From: Parapedobacter deserti
GTDB taxonomy: Bacteria; Bacteroidota; Bacteroidia; Sphingobacteriales; Sphingobacteriaceae
Length of the DNA: 64,000 nucleotides
Reading direction: 5' to 3'
NCBI RefSeq assembly: GCF_042646065.1
Contig: NZ_JBHRTA010000009.1
Location: forward strand, 124,001 to 188,000
The first letter of the stretch is position 1. Each line of letters opens with the position of its first letter. Both the position numbers and the translations under genes were made by a program. Under the pieces are notes generated by a model. It had not been told where the DNA came from, ran no database searches, and was given only the letters and a program-made list of their open reading frames with translations. Of the stretch, positions 34,515-43,598 are shown in pieces.

Positions 34515-35654
34515 ATGAAAGTAAAGTTCTGTATTCGTTTAATTGCAGTGAGTGTTTTATTTCTGCCTAATGTTTCGGCCAAGGGCAAAATGATAACAAT
34601 CGGCCCTGTCGATTCTTTGACGACATTTGACATTTCGGGAGACACCCTACGGCAGGTTGTCGTGGCACAAGGGGATTCAATCACCTATCAGGGACATCCG
34701 ACTACGGTATTGCTACCCGATGGAAAAACCATGTATTGTGTATGGACGTATAACCACGGGGGACCCTGCGGTCCATTGAAAAGAAGTACAGACGGGGGAC
34801 TTACCTGGAGCGAGTTGCTCGATGTTCCCGAGAATTGGTCATCCGTCAGGAATTGCCCCACTATTTACCGCCTACCGCACCCCGACGGTGGCCACCATTT
34901 GTTTGTATTTGCCGGAACAGGGCCAGACGGAAGTATGTATCAGTCGTTTTCCACGGACGACGGCAAGAGATGGTCGCCCATGGAAAGCAACGGAATGGGG
35001 CCATGTGTGATGCCCTTTTGTACGATCGAATCTATTGAAGACGGAAAGCGATTGCTCGCTATGTCAAACATTAGAAGGCCTGGCGAAACCTCGGAACACC
35101 GGTCGAATGTGGTGGCACAGAGCTTTTCGCAGGATGGGGGTTTCTCATGGAGTCCGTGGGAAATCGTATCGGATATACCTGGCTTGAAACCTTGCGAACC
35201 GGAAATTGTCCGATCTCCCGATGGTAAAGAACTGCTTTGTCTGTTAAGGGAAAACGTTAAACGGGTATCCCTGTATATGGTTAGCCATGATGAGGGGAGA
35301 TCGTGGTCTGAACCCAAGGCACTGCCTTTTGCATTGCATGGTGATCGACATAAGGCGAAATATACCAAAGATGGTCGATTGGTGGTGGTATTTCGGGATA
35401 CCGGAAATGGCAGTGCGACACGCAACCATTTCGTGGCTTGGGTAGGAAAATATGAGGACATAGTAGCTGGAAAATCAGGAGATTATCGGGTAAAGTTGCT
35501 GCATAGCTACCGGAAAGGCGACTGCGGATACCCAGGCCTGGAACTGCTGCCGGATGGCACGTTTGTGGCAACCACATATATCAAATACCGGCCCGGACCT
35601 GAACGCAATTCCGTCATTAGCACAAGGTTTAGATTGGACGAATTCAATCGGTAA
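34515..35654 (+). CDS. Secreted Asp-box (sialidase-superfamily) protein, copy 2
   Basis: A 379-residue exported protein with a signal peptide (MKVKFCIRLIAVSVLFL... to VSA) and a six-bladed propeller with Asp boxes (STDGGLTW, STDDGKRW, SQDGGFSW, SHDEGRSW). Candidate catalytic or substrate residues in its second half include CEPEIVRSPDGKELLCLLREN, HGDRHKAKYTKDGRLVVVFRD and GDCGYPGLELLPDGTFVATTY. This order, Glu then Arg then Arg then Tyr, is seen in sialidase-fold hydrolases. The FRIP arginine is replaced by GHPTTV. I start at ATG 34515, since ATG gives a clean signal peptide while the TTG at 34494 is weak. It heads the susCD-containing operon, behind a palindrome and promoter. Confidence 0.7.
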   Translation: MKVKFCIRLIAVSVLFLPNVSAKGKMITIGPVDSLTTFDISGDTLRQVVVAQGDSITYQGHPTTVLLPDGKTMYCVWTYNHGGPCGPLKRSTDGGLTWSELLDVPENWSSVRNCPTIYRLPHPDGGHHLFVFAGTGPDGSMYQSFSTDDGKRWSPMESNGMGPCVMPFCTIESIEDGKRLLAMSNIRRPGETSEHRSNVVAQSFSQDGGFSWSPWEIVSDIPGLKPCEPEIVRSPDGKELLCLLRENVKRVSLYMVSHDEGRSWSEPKALPFALHGDRHKAKYTKDGRLVVVFRDTGNGSATRNHFVAWVGKYEDIVAGKSGDYRVKLLHSYRKGDCGYPGLELLPDGTFVATTYIKYRPGPERNSVISTRFRLDEFNR

Positions 35655-35694
35655 CAAGAGGTGGATTTTTATTAGTAACCAATAAAGCCAAATT

Positions 35695-38688
35695 ATGAAT
35701 ATTCGAATGGTTATTTTATCATTCCTGTTTTGCACAGCGGCTTTGCAGATCCAGGAAGCGCATGCGCAACAGTCCAGGGTGTCTGGCCGGGTGACAACTG
35801 CGGATTCGGATGAACCGTTGGCGGGCGTAAGCATCAAATTGGAAGGTTCTGACGTTGGGACGGTGACCGATGCGGAGGGGAAATACACGCTTGGTGTTTC
35901 CCGATTGGACGGTTGGCTGATCGCTTCATTTGTTGGATTTAAAACCGAGCGCATTGCCCTCGGAGGCAGGGCCCAAATCAACTTCAGGCTTGAGTCTACC
36001 AGCGAAGCCTTGGACCAGGTGGTTGTAGTTGGGTATGGCACGCAAAGGCGGCGGGACATCACGGGTTCGATTGCCGAAGTATCCAGCGAGGAGCTCCAAA
36101 ACCAACCGCTGGTCAGCATCGACCAGTTATTGCAAGGTAAAGCTGCGGGTGTACAGATATCCAACTCGTCGGGTGCCCCCGGTGGCCGGGTAAACATCCG
36201 GATACGGGGTGCCAGTTCCGTAAATGCCGGAAATGAGCCGTTGTTTGTCATCGATGGTATACCTGTGTACAACGATAGCAAGGATCCCGGGGGGACTTCA
36301 TATGGTACTTTTACGCCAACCAATGCAATGGCCTCCCTTAACCCTGAAGACATCGAATCGGTGGCGATACTCAAGGATGCGTCTGCTACGGCTATTTATG
36401 GATCGAGGGGTAATAACGGCGTTGTACTGATCACCACAAAAAGGGGACGCGGCGAACAAGTGCAGGTGGATTACAGTGGCTACTATGGATCGCAACGCCT
36501 GATCAGAAAGCTGGATCTGATGAACGGGAGGGAACATGCCACCTTTTTGAACGACTGGGCGGCAGAAGGAAACATGCCGATACCTTTCCCTGATCCGGAT
36601 GCAATCGGAGAAGGTACGGATTGGCAGGACGAAGTATTCCGGGTAGCCCCGATGCAAAACCACCAACTATCGCTTTCGAGCGGTGGAGGAAAGACAAGGT
36701 ATTTTGTGTCAGGTAATTATCTTTCGCAAGATGGAATTGCGTTGAACTCATCACTGGATCGGTATTCCTTTCGGATCAACGCGGATAACCAAATCAACGA
36801 AAAAATTACATTCAGCCAGTCAATCGCATACAATAGAACTATTAACCAAGCTGTACCAACGAATAGCGCGGGGTCAGACAATATCCGGTCAGTGGCAGAT
36901 AAGGTATTCGCTACGTCTCCAACAATTCCCGTATTTGACGAAAACGGTGAATATGTGACCGATTGGTATGGCGGCGGAAAAACAGAAAGCCCAATAGCGT
37001 CCTTGCTCACGATCAAAAACCGGTTGACCGGAGATAACTTATTGGGAAATCTTTCGCTTAGCTACAAAATTCTCGAAGGCCTTACCTTCAAGACCCTGTG
37101 GGGTGTCAATCTCATCAGCAGGAGCAATGAGGAATATTATCCCAGGGAAACAACCTATATCGGAGGTATATTGGGTGGATTGGGTGTTCTATCGGAGCGG
37201 AGATTCACCAATGTGCTGAACGAAAACACCTTGCACTATAGCACAGACTTCAGCGATGTACATCAATTGGATGTCCTCGGAGGCTTTACATGGCAAACGG
37301 AGGAAATAAAGTCTACTACTACACAGCCTTCGGGATTCCCGCATGACCGTTTTGGCGTTGATAATATTGGCAGTGCATCAGGGGTACCGGACGTCTCTTC
37401 TTCCGTCAACGAATGGGGGCTGGCGTCTTTTATTGGAAGGGCTAATTATGCCTATAGAAATAAGATACTCGCCACAGTGACCCTAAGGGCCGATGGGTCG
37501 ACCAAATTTGGAAGAGGTAACAAGTGGGGGTATTTCCCATCGATGGCATTAGCCTATAGGATCTCAGAGGAACAGTTTATGAAAGCACAGAACATAGTTA
37601 GCGACCTGAAAATCAGGGCTAGTTACGGTGTCACCGGGAATCAGGAGATCGGCAACTATCAGTCGCTCGCCAGATTGATAACCAGTAACATCTACATCAT
37701 CGACGGTCAGCTGGTATCGGGCGCTAGCCAAACAAGTCTAGCTAACCGCGAACTTAGGTGGGAGCGGGCAGCACAATGGGACCTCGGTTTGGATGTTTCC
37801 CTGTTTGACAATGCATTGAACGTGGTGTTTGACTATTATAACAAACGGACGAATGACCTGTTGTTTGAAGTGAATTTACCTGCCTATTCGGGATACAGTA
37901 CCGCCTTGTACAACACCGGCAACCTGAACAACAAAGGGTTTGAAGTCGGCGTGGGCGGCGACCTGAATTTCGGAGCGCTCGGTTGGAATCTCAATGTCAA
38001 TTACTCCCGCAATAACAGTGAGATGGTTTCCTTGGGGCGCTCAGCGTCCACCTCTCTTTTTATCGGTTATCCACCGGGTGTAATCCGTGGTTACATCTAT
38101 GACGGCGTTTTCAATACTCAACAAGAAATAGATGCCCAATCCGTACAACAAGGAGTAAAGCCGGGCGATGCGCGGTACCGGGACACCAACGGCGATGGCC
38201 AACTGGATGCCGATGATCTGGTTATATTGGGAAGCCCCATTCCCGACTACATTTTCGGCTTTAACAATCGGTTTACCTACAAAGGCGTATCGTTGGGTGT
38301 GTTTTTGCAAGGTGAAATCGGCAGGAAGGAAATGCATGGAATGTCGATAACCAATCCGGCTACCGGAGGAAGTAATAAGCTCCGTTCGCTCATGAATAGA
38401 TGGACCCCTCAGAACCCTGATAGCGACATACCGAGAGCAAATGTTTCGAATTGGATGGGATCTTCCACATACAACCTGGTCGATGGTTCTTACGTGAAAA
38501 TAAGAAATATCCAGTTGGGGTATGATATCCCCGGACGGTTCATCGGTCAGTCGAGAAAACTTCATGTGTACGCATCCGGACAAAATCTGTTCACCTTCAC
38601 GAGAGACTATCCGGGGTATGACCCGGACGGTGGACGGCATTACCCCACAGCGCGTACGATTATCTTTGGTGTTAACCTTGGCCTGTAG
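35695..38688 (+). CDS. SusC/RagA family TonB-linked outer-membrane glycan transporter
   Basis: A 997-residue SusC-like transporter. After the signal peptide (to AHAQ, about residue 25) it has a carboxypeptidase-regulatory-like domain (VSGRVTTADSDEPLAGVSIKLEG). Next come a TonB box region, DQVVVVGYGTQRRRDITGS, a plug (residues 140-245, including GAPGGRVNIRIRGASSVNAGNEPLFVIDG and AILKDASATAIYGSRGNNGVV), and a large barrel ending in NLGL. It should form the pore of a SusCD pair with the next gene (18-base gap), importing oligosaccharides across the outer membrane. The Asp-box proteins around it suggest the cargo is a sialylated or related glycan. The start is at ATG 35695. Confidence 0.95.
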   Translation: MNIRMVILSFLFCTAALQIQEAHAQQSRVSGRVTTADSDEPLAGVSIKLEGSDVGTVTDAEGKYTLGVSRLDGWLIASFVGFKTERIALGGRAQINFRLESTSEALDQVVVVGYGTQRRRDITGSIAEVSSEELQNQPLVSIDQLLQGKAAGVQISNSSGAPGGRVNIRIRGASSVNAGNEPLFVIDGIPVYNDSKDPGGTSYGTFTPTNAMASLNPEDIESVAILKDASATAIYGSRGNNGVVLITTKRGRGEQVQVDYSGYYGSQRLIRKLDLMNGREHATFLNDWAAEGNMPIPFPDPDAIGEGTDWQDEVFRVAPMQNHQLSLSSGGGKTRYFVSGNYLSQDGIALNSSLDRYSFRINADNQINEKITFSQSIAYNRTINQAVPTNSAGSDNIRSVADKVFATSPTIPVFDENGEYVTDWYGGGKTESPIASLLTIKNRLTGDNLLGNLSLSYKILEGLTFKTLWGVNLISRSNEEYYPRETTYIGGILGGLGVLSERRFTNVLNENTLHYSTDFSDVHQLDVLGGFTWQTEEIKSTTTQPSGFPHDRFGVDNIGSASGVPDVSSSVNEWGLASFIGRANYAYRNKILATVTLRADGSTKFGRGNKWGYFPSMALAYRISEEQFMKAQNIVSDLKIRASYGVTGNQEIGNYQSLARLITSNIYIIDGQLVSGASQTSLANRELRWERAAQWDLGLDVSLFDNALNVVFDYYNKRTNDLLFEVNLPAYSGYSTALYNTGNLNNKGFEVGVGGDLNFGALGWNLNVNYSRNNSEMVSLGRSASTSLFIGYPPGVIRGYIYDGVFNTQQEIDAQSVQQGVKPGDARYRDTNGDGQLDADDLVILGSPIPDYIFGFNNRFTYKGVSLGVFLQGEIGRKEMHGMSITNPATGGSNKLRSLMNRWTPQNPDSDIPRANVSNWMGSSTYNLVDGSYVKIRNIQLGYDIPGRFIGQSRKLHVYASGQNLFTFTRDYPGYDPDGGRHYPTARTIIFGVNLGL

Positions 38689-38706
38689 CCATATAATAAT
38701 GTAATC

Positions 38707-40221
38707 ATGAAATACATCAATAAGACTTTCATCGGCTTAATCATGTTGCTGGTTAGCGTAGGGTTCGTGTCGTGCGAAAAGTTTCTTGAGGAAGAACCGC
38801 GCGGTTTTCTGGCTCCTGAAAATTTTTATGAAAACGAACGTGACTTGTTTACTGCGTTGGTTGGAGTTTACGATGCGTTGGGCACGAATAGCGAAACATT
38901 TTTGGCCAGGAGGCTCCATTACCTGACGTCGCTTCCGGCCGGAGAAACTTATACACCAACACTATCTGACCAACGGCTGCTGGCCAATTATACATTTACC
39001 AATGATCATGCTGATATCAACAGGGTATGGAGCAGTATGTACGCCGGCATCGTTAGGGCTAACAGTGTAATCCATCGGGGCGCATCCGTTCCGATGAATG
39101 AGGGGCTCAAACAACAATATATTGGTGAGGCTTGTTTTCTCAGGGCACTTTTTTATTTTTACGGTCTCAGGCTTTGGGGCGAACTGCCACTGATTGTTAA
39201 TGAGGTAACCTCCTTAGGTGACGTAAACGTCGGGCGGAGTAGTCTGAAGGCCGTTTACGAACAAATTATAGCCGATCTTGAATTTGGCATCCAAACCGTG
39301 CCGCCAACAAATCAGGAGGGGCGTGCTACGCTTGGAGCAATAAAAGCGCTATTAGCCAAGGTATACCTCACCCGTGCTTCTTCAGCTGCTGGAGGGCCGG
39401 ATGATTATCAATTGTGTGCAACACTCTGCAACCAAGTACTCGATATGCCAGAACATGGTTTAATGCCGGATTATCAATTGATTTTCGGTCCCCCAAACGA
39501 GTTCAATCGTGAATCGTTGTTTGAATGGCAGGGAGATCGGAAGCTATCCCCTCTGGGCGAGCACAGTATTTTGGGGTCCTTTTCCTTGCCAAGAGGGATC
39601 CGTATTTTTCCTGAACAAACCGCATCTGATGGCGGTAGTACCGTAAGTACAGTCGCATACTTTAATCTGTACGACGAACGTGATTACCGTCGGGAGTCCA
39701 CTTTTGTCTACGAGGGCGAAAGCTTCAACGGACAGTGGCTGAGCTGGGAACAGTTCCCTACCCCATATCCAGCCCCTTGTTGGAAATATGTAGACCGTAC
39801 AGCGACCTCCCGGAACGATTTTGCGTTCTGCGGCAATTTCATTGTGCTGCGGTTGGCTGATGTTTACCTGATGCGCGCCGAAGCGCTGAACGAATTGGAG
39901 GGGCCTACGGATGAAGCGTATTCCATGATTAATACGATCAGGGAGCGTGCACGGAACAGAAATGGAAATCCAACCGATTTTCCGCAGAATCTAGAAGGGC
40001 TTGATAAGGATGGGTTCAGAGATGCGGTATTGCTCGAACGGGCTGTTGAACTGGGTTTTGAAGGGCATCGATGGTTCGATCTAGTGCGGACTAAGCGACT
40101 AGTGGCGACGCTAAAGGCAATTGATTCCACGCTTCCGGTTTCCGAAAAGCACTTGCTGTTTCCCATCCCACCCGATGAACTATTATTGAACGAATTGATC
40201 ACGCAAAACCCCGACTGGTAA
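38707..40221 (+). CDS. SusD/RagB family surface lipoprotein
   Basis: A 504-residue SusD-like lid protein with a lipoprotein signal peptide (lipobox VGFVSC, mature N terminus at Cys24). It has the usual TPR-like helical scaffold, with the N-terminal KFLEEEPRGFLAPENFYENE, the ALFYFYGLRLWGELPLIV segment, and the C-terminal GFEGHRWFDLVRTKRL and LLFPIPPDELLLN motifs. Together with SusC it captures and imports oligosaccharides. It starts 18 bases after susC and is followed 12 bases later by the third sialidase-like gene. The ligand cannot be read from the sequence. Confidence 0.95.
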   Translation: MKYINKTFIGLIMLLVSVGFVSCEKFLEEEPRGFLAPENFYENERDLFTALVGVYDALGTNSETFLARRLHYLTSLPAGETYTPTLSDQRLLANYTFTNDHADINRVWSSMYAGIVRANSVIHRGASVPMNEGLKQQYIGEACFLRALFYFYGLRLWGELPLIVNEVTSLGDVNVGRSSLKAVYEQIIADLEFGIQTVPPTNQEGRATLGAIKALLAKVYLTRASSAAGGPDDYQLCATLCNQVLDMPEHGLMPDYQLIFGPPNEFNRESLFEWQGDRKLSPLGEHSILGSFSLPRGIRIFPEQTASDGGSTVSTVAYFNLYDERDYRRESTFVYEGESFNGQWLSWEQFPTPYPAPCWKYVDRTATSRNDFAFCGNFIVLRLADVYLMRAEALNELEGPTDEAYSMINTIRERARNRNGNPTDFPQNLEGLDKDGFRDAVLLERAVELGFEGHRWFDLVRTKRLVATLKAIDSTLPVSEKHLLFPIPPDELLLNELITQNPDW

Positions 40222-40233
40222 CCGCTATTCCCT

Positions 40234-41382
40234 ATGATATACGATAAGATGTTAATAATAAGTATCAGTATGCTGTTGCTGCATATCTTAATGGACATGC
40301 CGCAAAAACGCGATATCAGCGCTCCCATATTGCAGAAACAGGTGTTGTGGGAAAATGGTGAGAATGGCATAGCTGCCTATTTCGTTTACGGATTGTTAGT
40401 CACCGAAAAGGGAAACGTTTTGGTTGCGTCGGAAGGTCGTATCCACGACGGAACCGACGATGGGGCACATCATATCGTTGTCAGGCGGAGTACGGACATG
40501 GCCAAAAGCTTTTCTGACTCCGAGATCGTTGTCGAAAGCGTGGCGGGACAATCATGGGCGAATCCTACCTTAATGCAGGACCGTAATACAGGCGCCGTCT
40601 TTTTATTCTATGCGTTAAATTCGAATAATAGCCATTCCAGGGTGTTTTTTATCCGCAGCGATGATGATGGCGCCTCATGGTTGCCGCCCACGGAGGTTAC
40701 TGAGCTCTTTGCGGATAACCCACATGGTTGGACGTTTCACCTCCCTGGTCCAGGCCATGGCATCCAAACCACCGGCGGTAGGCTCCTCGTTCCCATATGG
40801 CACCGTAAGCGTATATCGCATGCGCCGCTAGCAAGGGCGTATGGCGTAAACTGTATTTTCAGCGACGACGGCGGAATAACGTGGAAGGTGGGTGGAGACA
40901 CCCCGGTTGGGGAATTGAATGAATCGCAGCTTGTGGAGCGGGAAGATGGCTCGCTGCTTTTAATCGGACGAACGTACTCCATGGAAAATAGTTCCTGGCA
41001 GGCAAAAGTATATAGTACAGACGGCGGGGAAACTTGGAGTAGTGAATTGGAATACGACCATGGGTTGACCGGAAGAGTATGCGACATTGGCTTGATCCGC
41101 AAGAGTTTTCAGCCTAACGTTATCCTGGTATCTCAGCCGTCGGATGTCAAAAGACGTGCGGAGCTGATTATTAGGATGAGCGCGGATGATGGCCGTTCAT
41201 GGCCAATTCAACGAATTCTTCAGACCGGCCCCTCCACCTACTCGGATTTAGCGGTGTTGCCTGACGGTACCGTGCTGTGTTTATACGGGCATGGGCAAGG
41301 TGATTTGAAAAATATGCCGGCAGCCGTATCATTGGCGCGGTTCAATACGGCTTGGCTCACCGAGGAATCCAAGGCGCATTAG
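40234..41382 (+). CDS. GH33-like sialidase with altered FRIP motif, copy 3
   Basis: A 382-residue protein that most closely resembles true GH33 exo-sialidases. The acid/base region VLVASEGRIHDGTDDGAHHIVVRRSTD (about residues 63-88), the GPGHGIQTTGGRLLVPIW segment (172-189), the nucleophile-partner glutamate in NESQLVE (E230) and the tyrosine in TYSDLAVL (Y336) are all present. Asp boxes include SDDDGASW, SDDGGITW, STDGGETW and SADDGRSW. The first arginine of the triad, normally in FRIP, reads YFVYG here (F50), so carboxylate binding may differ. The N terminus is hydrophobic but shorter than a standard signal peptide, so export is likely but not certain. It starts 12 bases after susD. Confidence 0.75.
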   Translation: MIYDKMLIISISMLLLHILMDMPQKRDISAPILQKQVLWENGENGIAAYFVYGLLVTEKGNVLVASEGRIHDGTDDGAHHIVVRRSTDMAKSFSDSEIVVESVAGQSWANPTLMQDRNTGAVFLFYALNSNNSHSRVFFIRSDDDGASWLPPTEVTELFADNPHGWTFHLPGPGHGIQTTGGRLLVPIWHRKRISHAPLARAYGVNCIFSDDGGITWKVGGDTPVGELNESQLVEREDGSLLLIGRTYSMENSSWQAKVYSTDGGETWSSELEYDHGLTGRVCDIGLIRKSFQPNVILVSQPSDVKRRAELIIRMSADDGRSWPIQRILQTGPSTYSDLAVLPDGTVLCLYGHGQGDLKNMPAAVSLARFNTAWLTEESKAH

Positions 41383-41695
41383 AAATATGGAAGTAGTAGG
41401 TGAACTCGGTATTTGCTTGACGTTGGCAACAGTCATAAGTCACAGCGGTTGAGCAGGGGGCTGACTATCATGCCAAAGGATATAGATTTTTGACCTGACA
41501 ACTTAAGATCGCTGGATAGAAATGGGCAAGCTGCTGTTGGGAGTGGCGGGTGCCCGGTATCGACCGCCGGGGAGAAGAAGTAGTTGTGATCGGCGGCGGG
41601 CAAGACCGTGAGTCCGAACGAATACGGTGCAGGTCACCAGTATAACCAAATGGGAAGAAGGAATAGAACATGAAATCAAGTGAAAAGGATACAAT
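41383..41695. other. Intergenic gap in the locus, possibly a decayed frame
   Basis: No intact gene is present in these 313 bases. One plus-strand frame (about 41537-41645) reads through VVVIGGGQDRE, reminiscent of a Rossmann FAD-binding start, but it is short and begins without a clear start codon. It may be a remnant of a deleted gene, or chance. I see no hairpin or promoter of note. Confidence 0.3.
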
Positions 41696-42628
41696 ATGAA
41701 AGACTATGTGATTGCTTTAGAGAGCGGGTTAACGAACTATCAGCCGCTTCGTAAAATTATTTGTTATGACGATTTCGATAAAGGCCTGCGTGGATGGGTG
41801 GACCTCCATCCGAATTACGTAGGCAAAAATTTCAATACACTCCGATATAGCCATGTTGACAAAACACAGTGGGGGCCGATCATGTTGAGCTCGGCAAGTT
41901 TTCGATTTGTGGGGACACATGGATCGATGAACGGCACGTACTCCATGAAGTTATCCACCCGCCCCGTTGCAAATCCGTATACCGCAGCCCCCGCCCCGGG
42001 AAGCCTATCTCACGGCATCAAGCGGCTTACCACTCACCTGACTAAGGGACTTCGGCAATTTGAAATGTGGTATGCTTATACGCCGGAGCAGGATCGGCAG
42101 GGGCTCAGCGAACAGGCAATGCGGGCATTTGGGGCTTTCTTTGACATTCAGGACGATGAATACCGATATTTCATCGGTGCGCGTTACCTCAATGCGGTGG
42201 ATGGTGAAATGGTGAGGAGGTGGCAGGTATTCCAAGCTAAGGATGTCTCCGATTTGGAATGGGCCTATGGGGTTGAGAACGATTGGTGTAAGCACGGAAT
42301 AGATGCCATGTGGTATGGGGAGCGGTATCCCGATGGTGCAACAGACGGATTTGAATGGGTGCCCGACGGCTATCAGGACCTGTGTTATAACGAAAGCGAT
42401 GACAAGATTAACTGGAGTTATTTCCGGCTATTGATTGACACGGAAAAAAGGGAATACGTCGAGCTGCAGTCGGGTGATAAGGTCTTCGATTTGAAAGGCA
42501 TGAAACCCACGCTGACAGCACCGTATGCGCGGATCAAGGGATTGTTCAATCCGAGTATTTGGGTAGAGAACGACACGGACAGACGGGTGTTTTTTTATGT
42601 AGATTCCATTGTTATATCAGGAGAGTAG
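41696..42628 (+). CDS. Cytosolic protein of unknown function (DUF6772-like)
   Basis: A 310-residue protein without signal peptide or membrane segments. From memory it resembles the DUF6772 family, which I cannot verify. It looks like an all-beta jelly-roll or concanavalin-like fold: YDDFDKGLRGWVDLHPN near residue 24, conserved aromatic and acidic clusters (RYFIGARYLNAVDGE, DKINWSYFRLLIDTEKREYVEL), and a final strand VFFYVDSIVIS. It might bind a carbohydrate, but no catalytic residues are recognisable. It is followed 9 bases later by another small unknown protein, and the pair is followed by the GMC oxidoreductase genes. This context suggests a role in handling the sugar or its oxidised product. 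Confidence 0.7.
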   Translation: MKDYVIALESGLTNYQPLRKIICYDDFDKGLRGWVDLHPNYVGKNFNTLRYSHVDKTQWGPIMLSSASFRFVGTHGSMNGTYSMKLSTRPVANPYTAAPAPGSLSHGIKRLTTHLTKGLRQFEMWYAYTPEQDRQGLSEQAMRAFGAFFDIQDDEYRYFIGARYLNAVDGEMVRRWQVFQAKDVSDLEWAYGVENDWCKHGIDAMWYGERYPDGATDGFEWVPDGYQDLCYNESDDKINWSYFRLLIDTEKREYVELQSGDKVFDLKGMKPTLTAPYARIKGLFNPSIWVENDTDRRVFFYVDSIVISGE

Positions 42629-42637
42629 CCGATCAAA

Positions 42638-42973
42638 ATGAGACATTTTCATGCATCAGTAGTCGAACGCCGTATCACGGTCGAGGAAAAGTTTGAGGCG
42701 CATCCGATGGAAGCAGGATGGGCATCGGAGGCGATATTTTTTTTAATCGTTGAAGAATTGCAAGGCGAGGATATAGCACTGGACGCAGTAGTTGAAATTT
42801 CTGCCGATGGGATTAACTGGATTCCGGAAGGAACCGTGTTTCCCAGAATCACAGCACCCGGCAGCCATTTCGTTCGGGTTTCGCATTTCGGCAATTGGTT
42901 GAGAGTGCGCGGTATGGTGTCGGGAAAGAAGGCTTCTGCTAAGTTGTCTGTACACTTACATTTAAAGGAATGA
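42638..42973 (+). CDS. Small unknown beta-rich protein
   Basis: A 111-residue cytosolic protein with no recognisable domain. The pattern of alternating hydrophobic residues (IALDAVVEISADGINWIPEGTV and FVRVSHFGNWLRVRGMVSG) predicts a beta-sandwich. The GINWIPEG segment resembles the strand edges of fibronectin-like or carbohydrate-binding modules. It begins 9 bases after the DUF6772-like gene and precedes the oxidoreductase small subunit by 43 bases, so it most likely works with the unknown protein upstream. No catalytic residue can be assigned. Confidence 0.6.
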   Translation: MRHFHASVVERRITVEEKFEAHPMEAGWASEAIFFLIVEELQGEDIALDAVVEISADGINWIPEGTVFPRITAPGSHFVRVSHFGNWLRVRGMVSGKKASAKLSVHLHLKE

Positions 42974-43016
42974 ACCGGAATAGAACGGGTAAGATATATA
43001 AGATTTAAAAATAACA

Positions 43017-43586
43017 ATGATGAATAGGAGAGATGCGCTTAAAGCTGCCACATCGCTAATCGGTGGGGTGGTGGTTTCCTCCGGTGCGGGTTCGCTGTTG
43101 AGTGGATGTACTCAGGTACCGGGTGAGGCTAGGGATGGGCCTTTTACGGCCGCCCGGGTTGATATGTTGACGGAAATAGCAGAAGTTATCATACCACAAA
43201 CGCATATCCCCGGTGCGCGGGCGGCAGGCGTTGGGCCGGTTATGGTTAAGATTATCAGTGAATGTTATCCCGAAAAAACACGCGCGAATTTCATAGAGGG
43301 ACTCCTGAATTTTGAACAGGCTGTAAACGAGCGATTTCAGCGGAATTTCGTCGATTTGGATGCATCGCAGCGCGAGCAATGGATCGAAGAATGGCGCGAC
43401 CGGGTTATCACGAAAAAAGCCGGTAAATCGGACTCCCTTTTCTTTACCATTGTGAGAGATATGACCATTTTGTGTTTCACTACAGCGGAAGTGGTATGTA
43501 CACAATTGTGCGAATATGTACCAGTTCCTGGAAGATACGATGGATGCATGACTTATAAACAGGGAGATAAACGGTATATCACTTAA
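43017..43586 (+). CDS. Gluconate 2-dehydrogenase subunit 3 family protein (LacC-like small subunit)
   Basis: A 189-residue exported small subunit. It has twin arginines at residues 4-5 (MNRRDALKAATSL) and a lipobox-like LLSGC with Cys31, so it probably crosses the membrane by the Tat route and may be lipid-anchored. The body matches gluconate 2-dehydrogenase subunit 3-type proteins: TAARVDMLTEIAEVIIPQTHIPGARAAGVGPVM, then FFTIVRDMTILCFTTAEVVC (here SLFFTIVRDMTIL). Such proteins are partners of GMC-type dehydrogenases (LacC with LacA in glucoside 3-dehydrogenases) and help export the partner. The GMC gene starts 12 bases after its stop codon. No cytochrome c subunit is nearby. ATG 43020 is an alternative start. 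Confidence 0.75.
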   Translation: MMNRRDALKAATSLIGGVVVSSGAGSLLSGCTQVPGEARDGPFTAARVDMLTEIAEVIIPQTHIPGARAAGVGPVMVKIISECYPEKTRANFIEGLLNFEQAVNERFQRNFVDLDASQREQWIEEWRDRVITKKAGKSDSLFFTIVRDMTILCFTTAEVVCTQLCEYVPVPGRYDGCMTYKQGDKRYIT

Positions 43587-43598
43587 TTGTAGGAACAG

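Noticed and set aside
35475..36374. Long minus-strand frame of about 300 codons across the end of the second sialidase-like gene and start of susC
   Set aside because: It is antisense to two clear genes with strong protein-family motifs, so it is a shadow reading frame.
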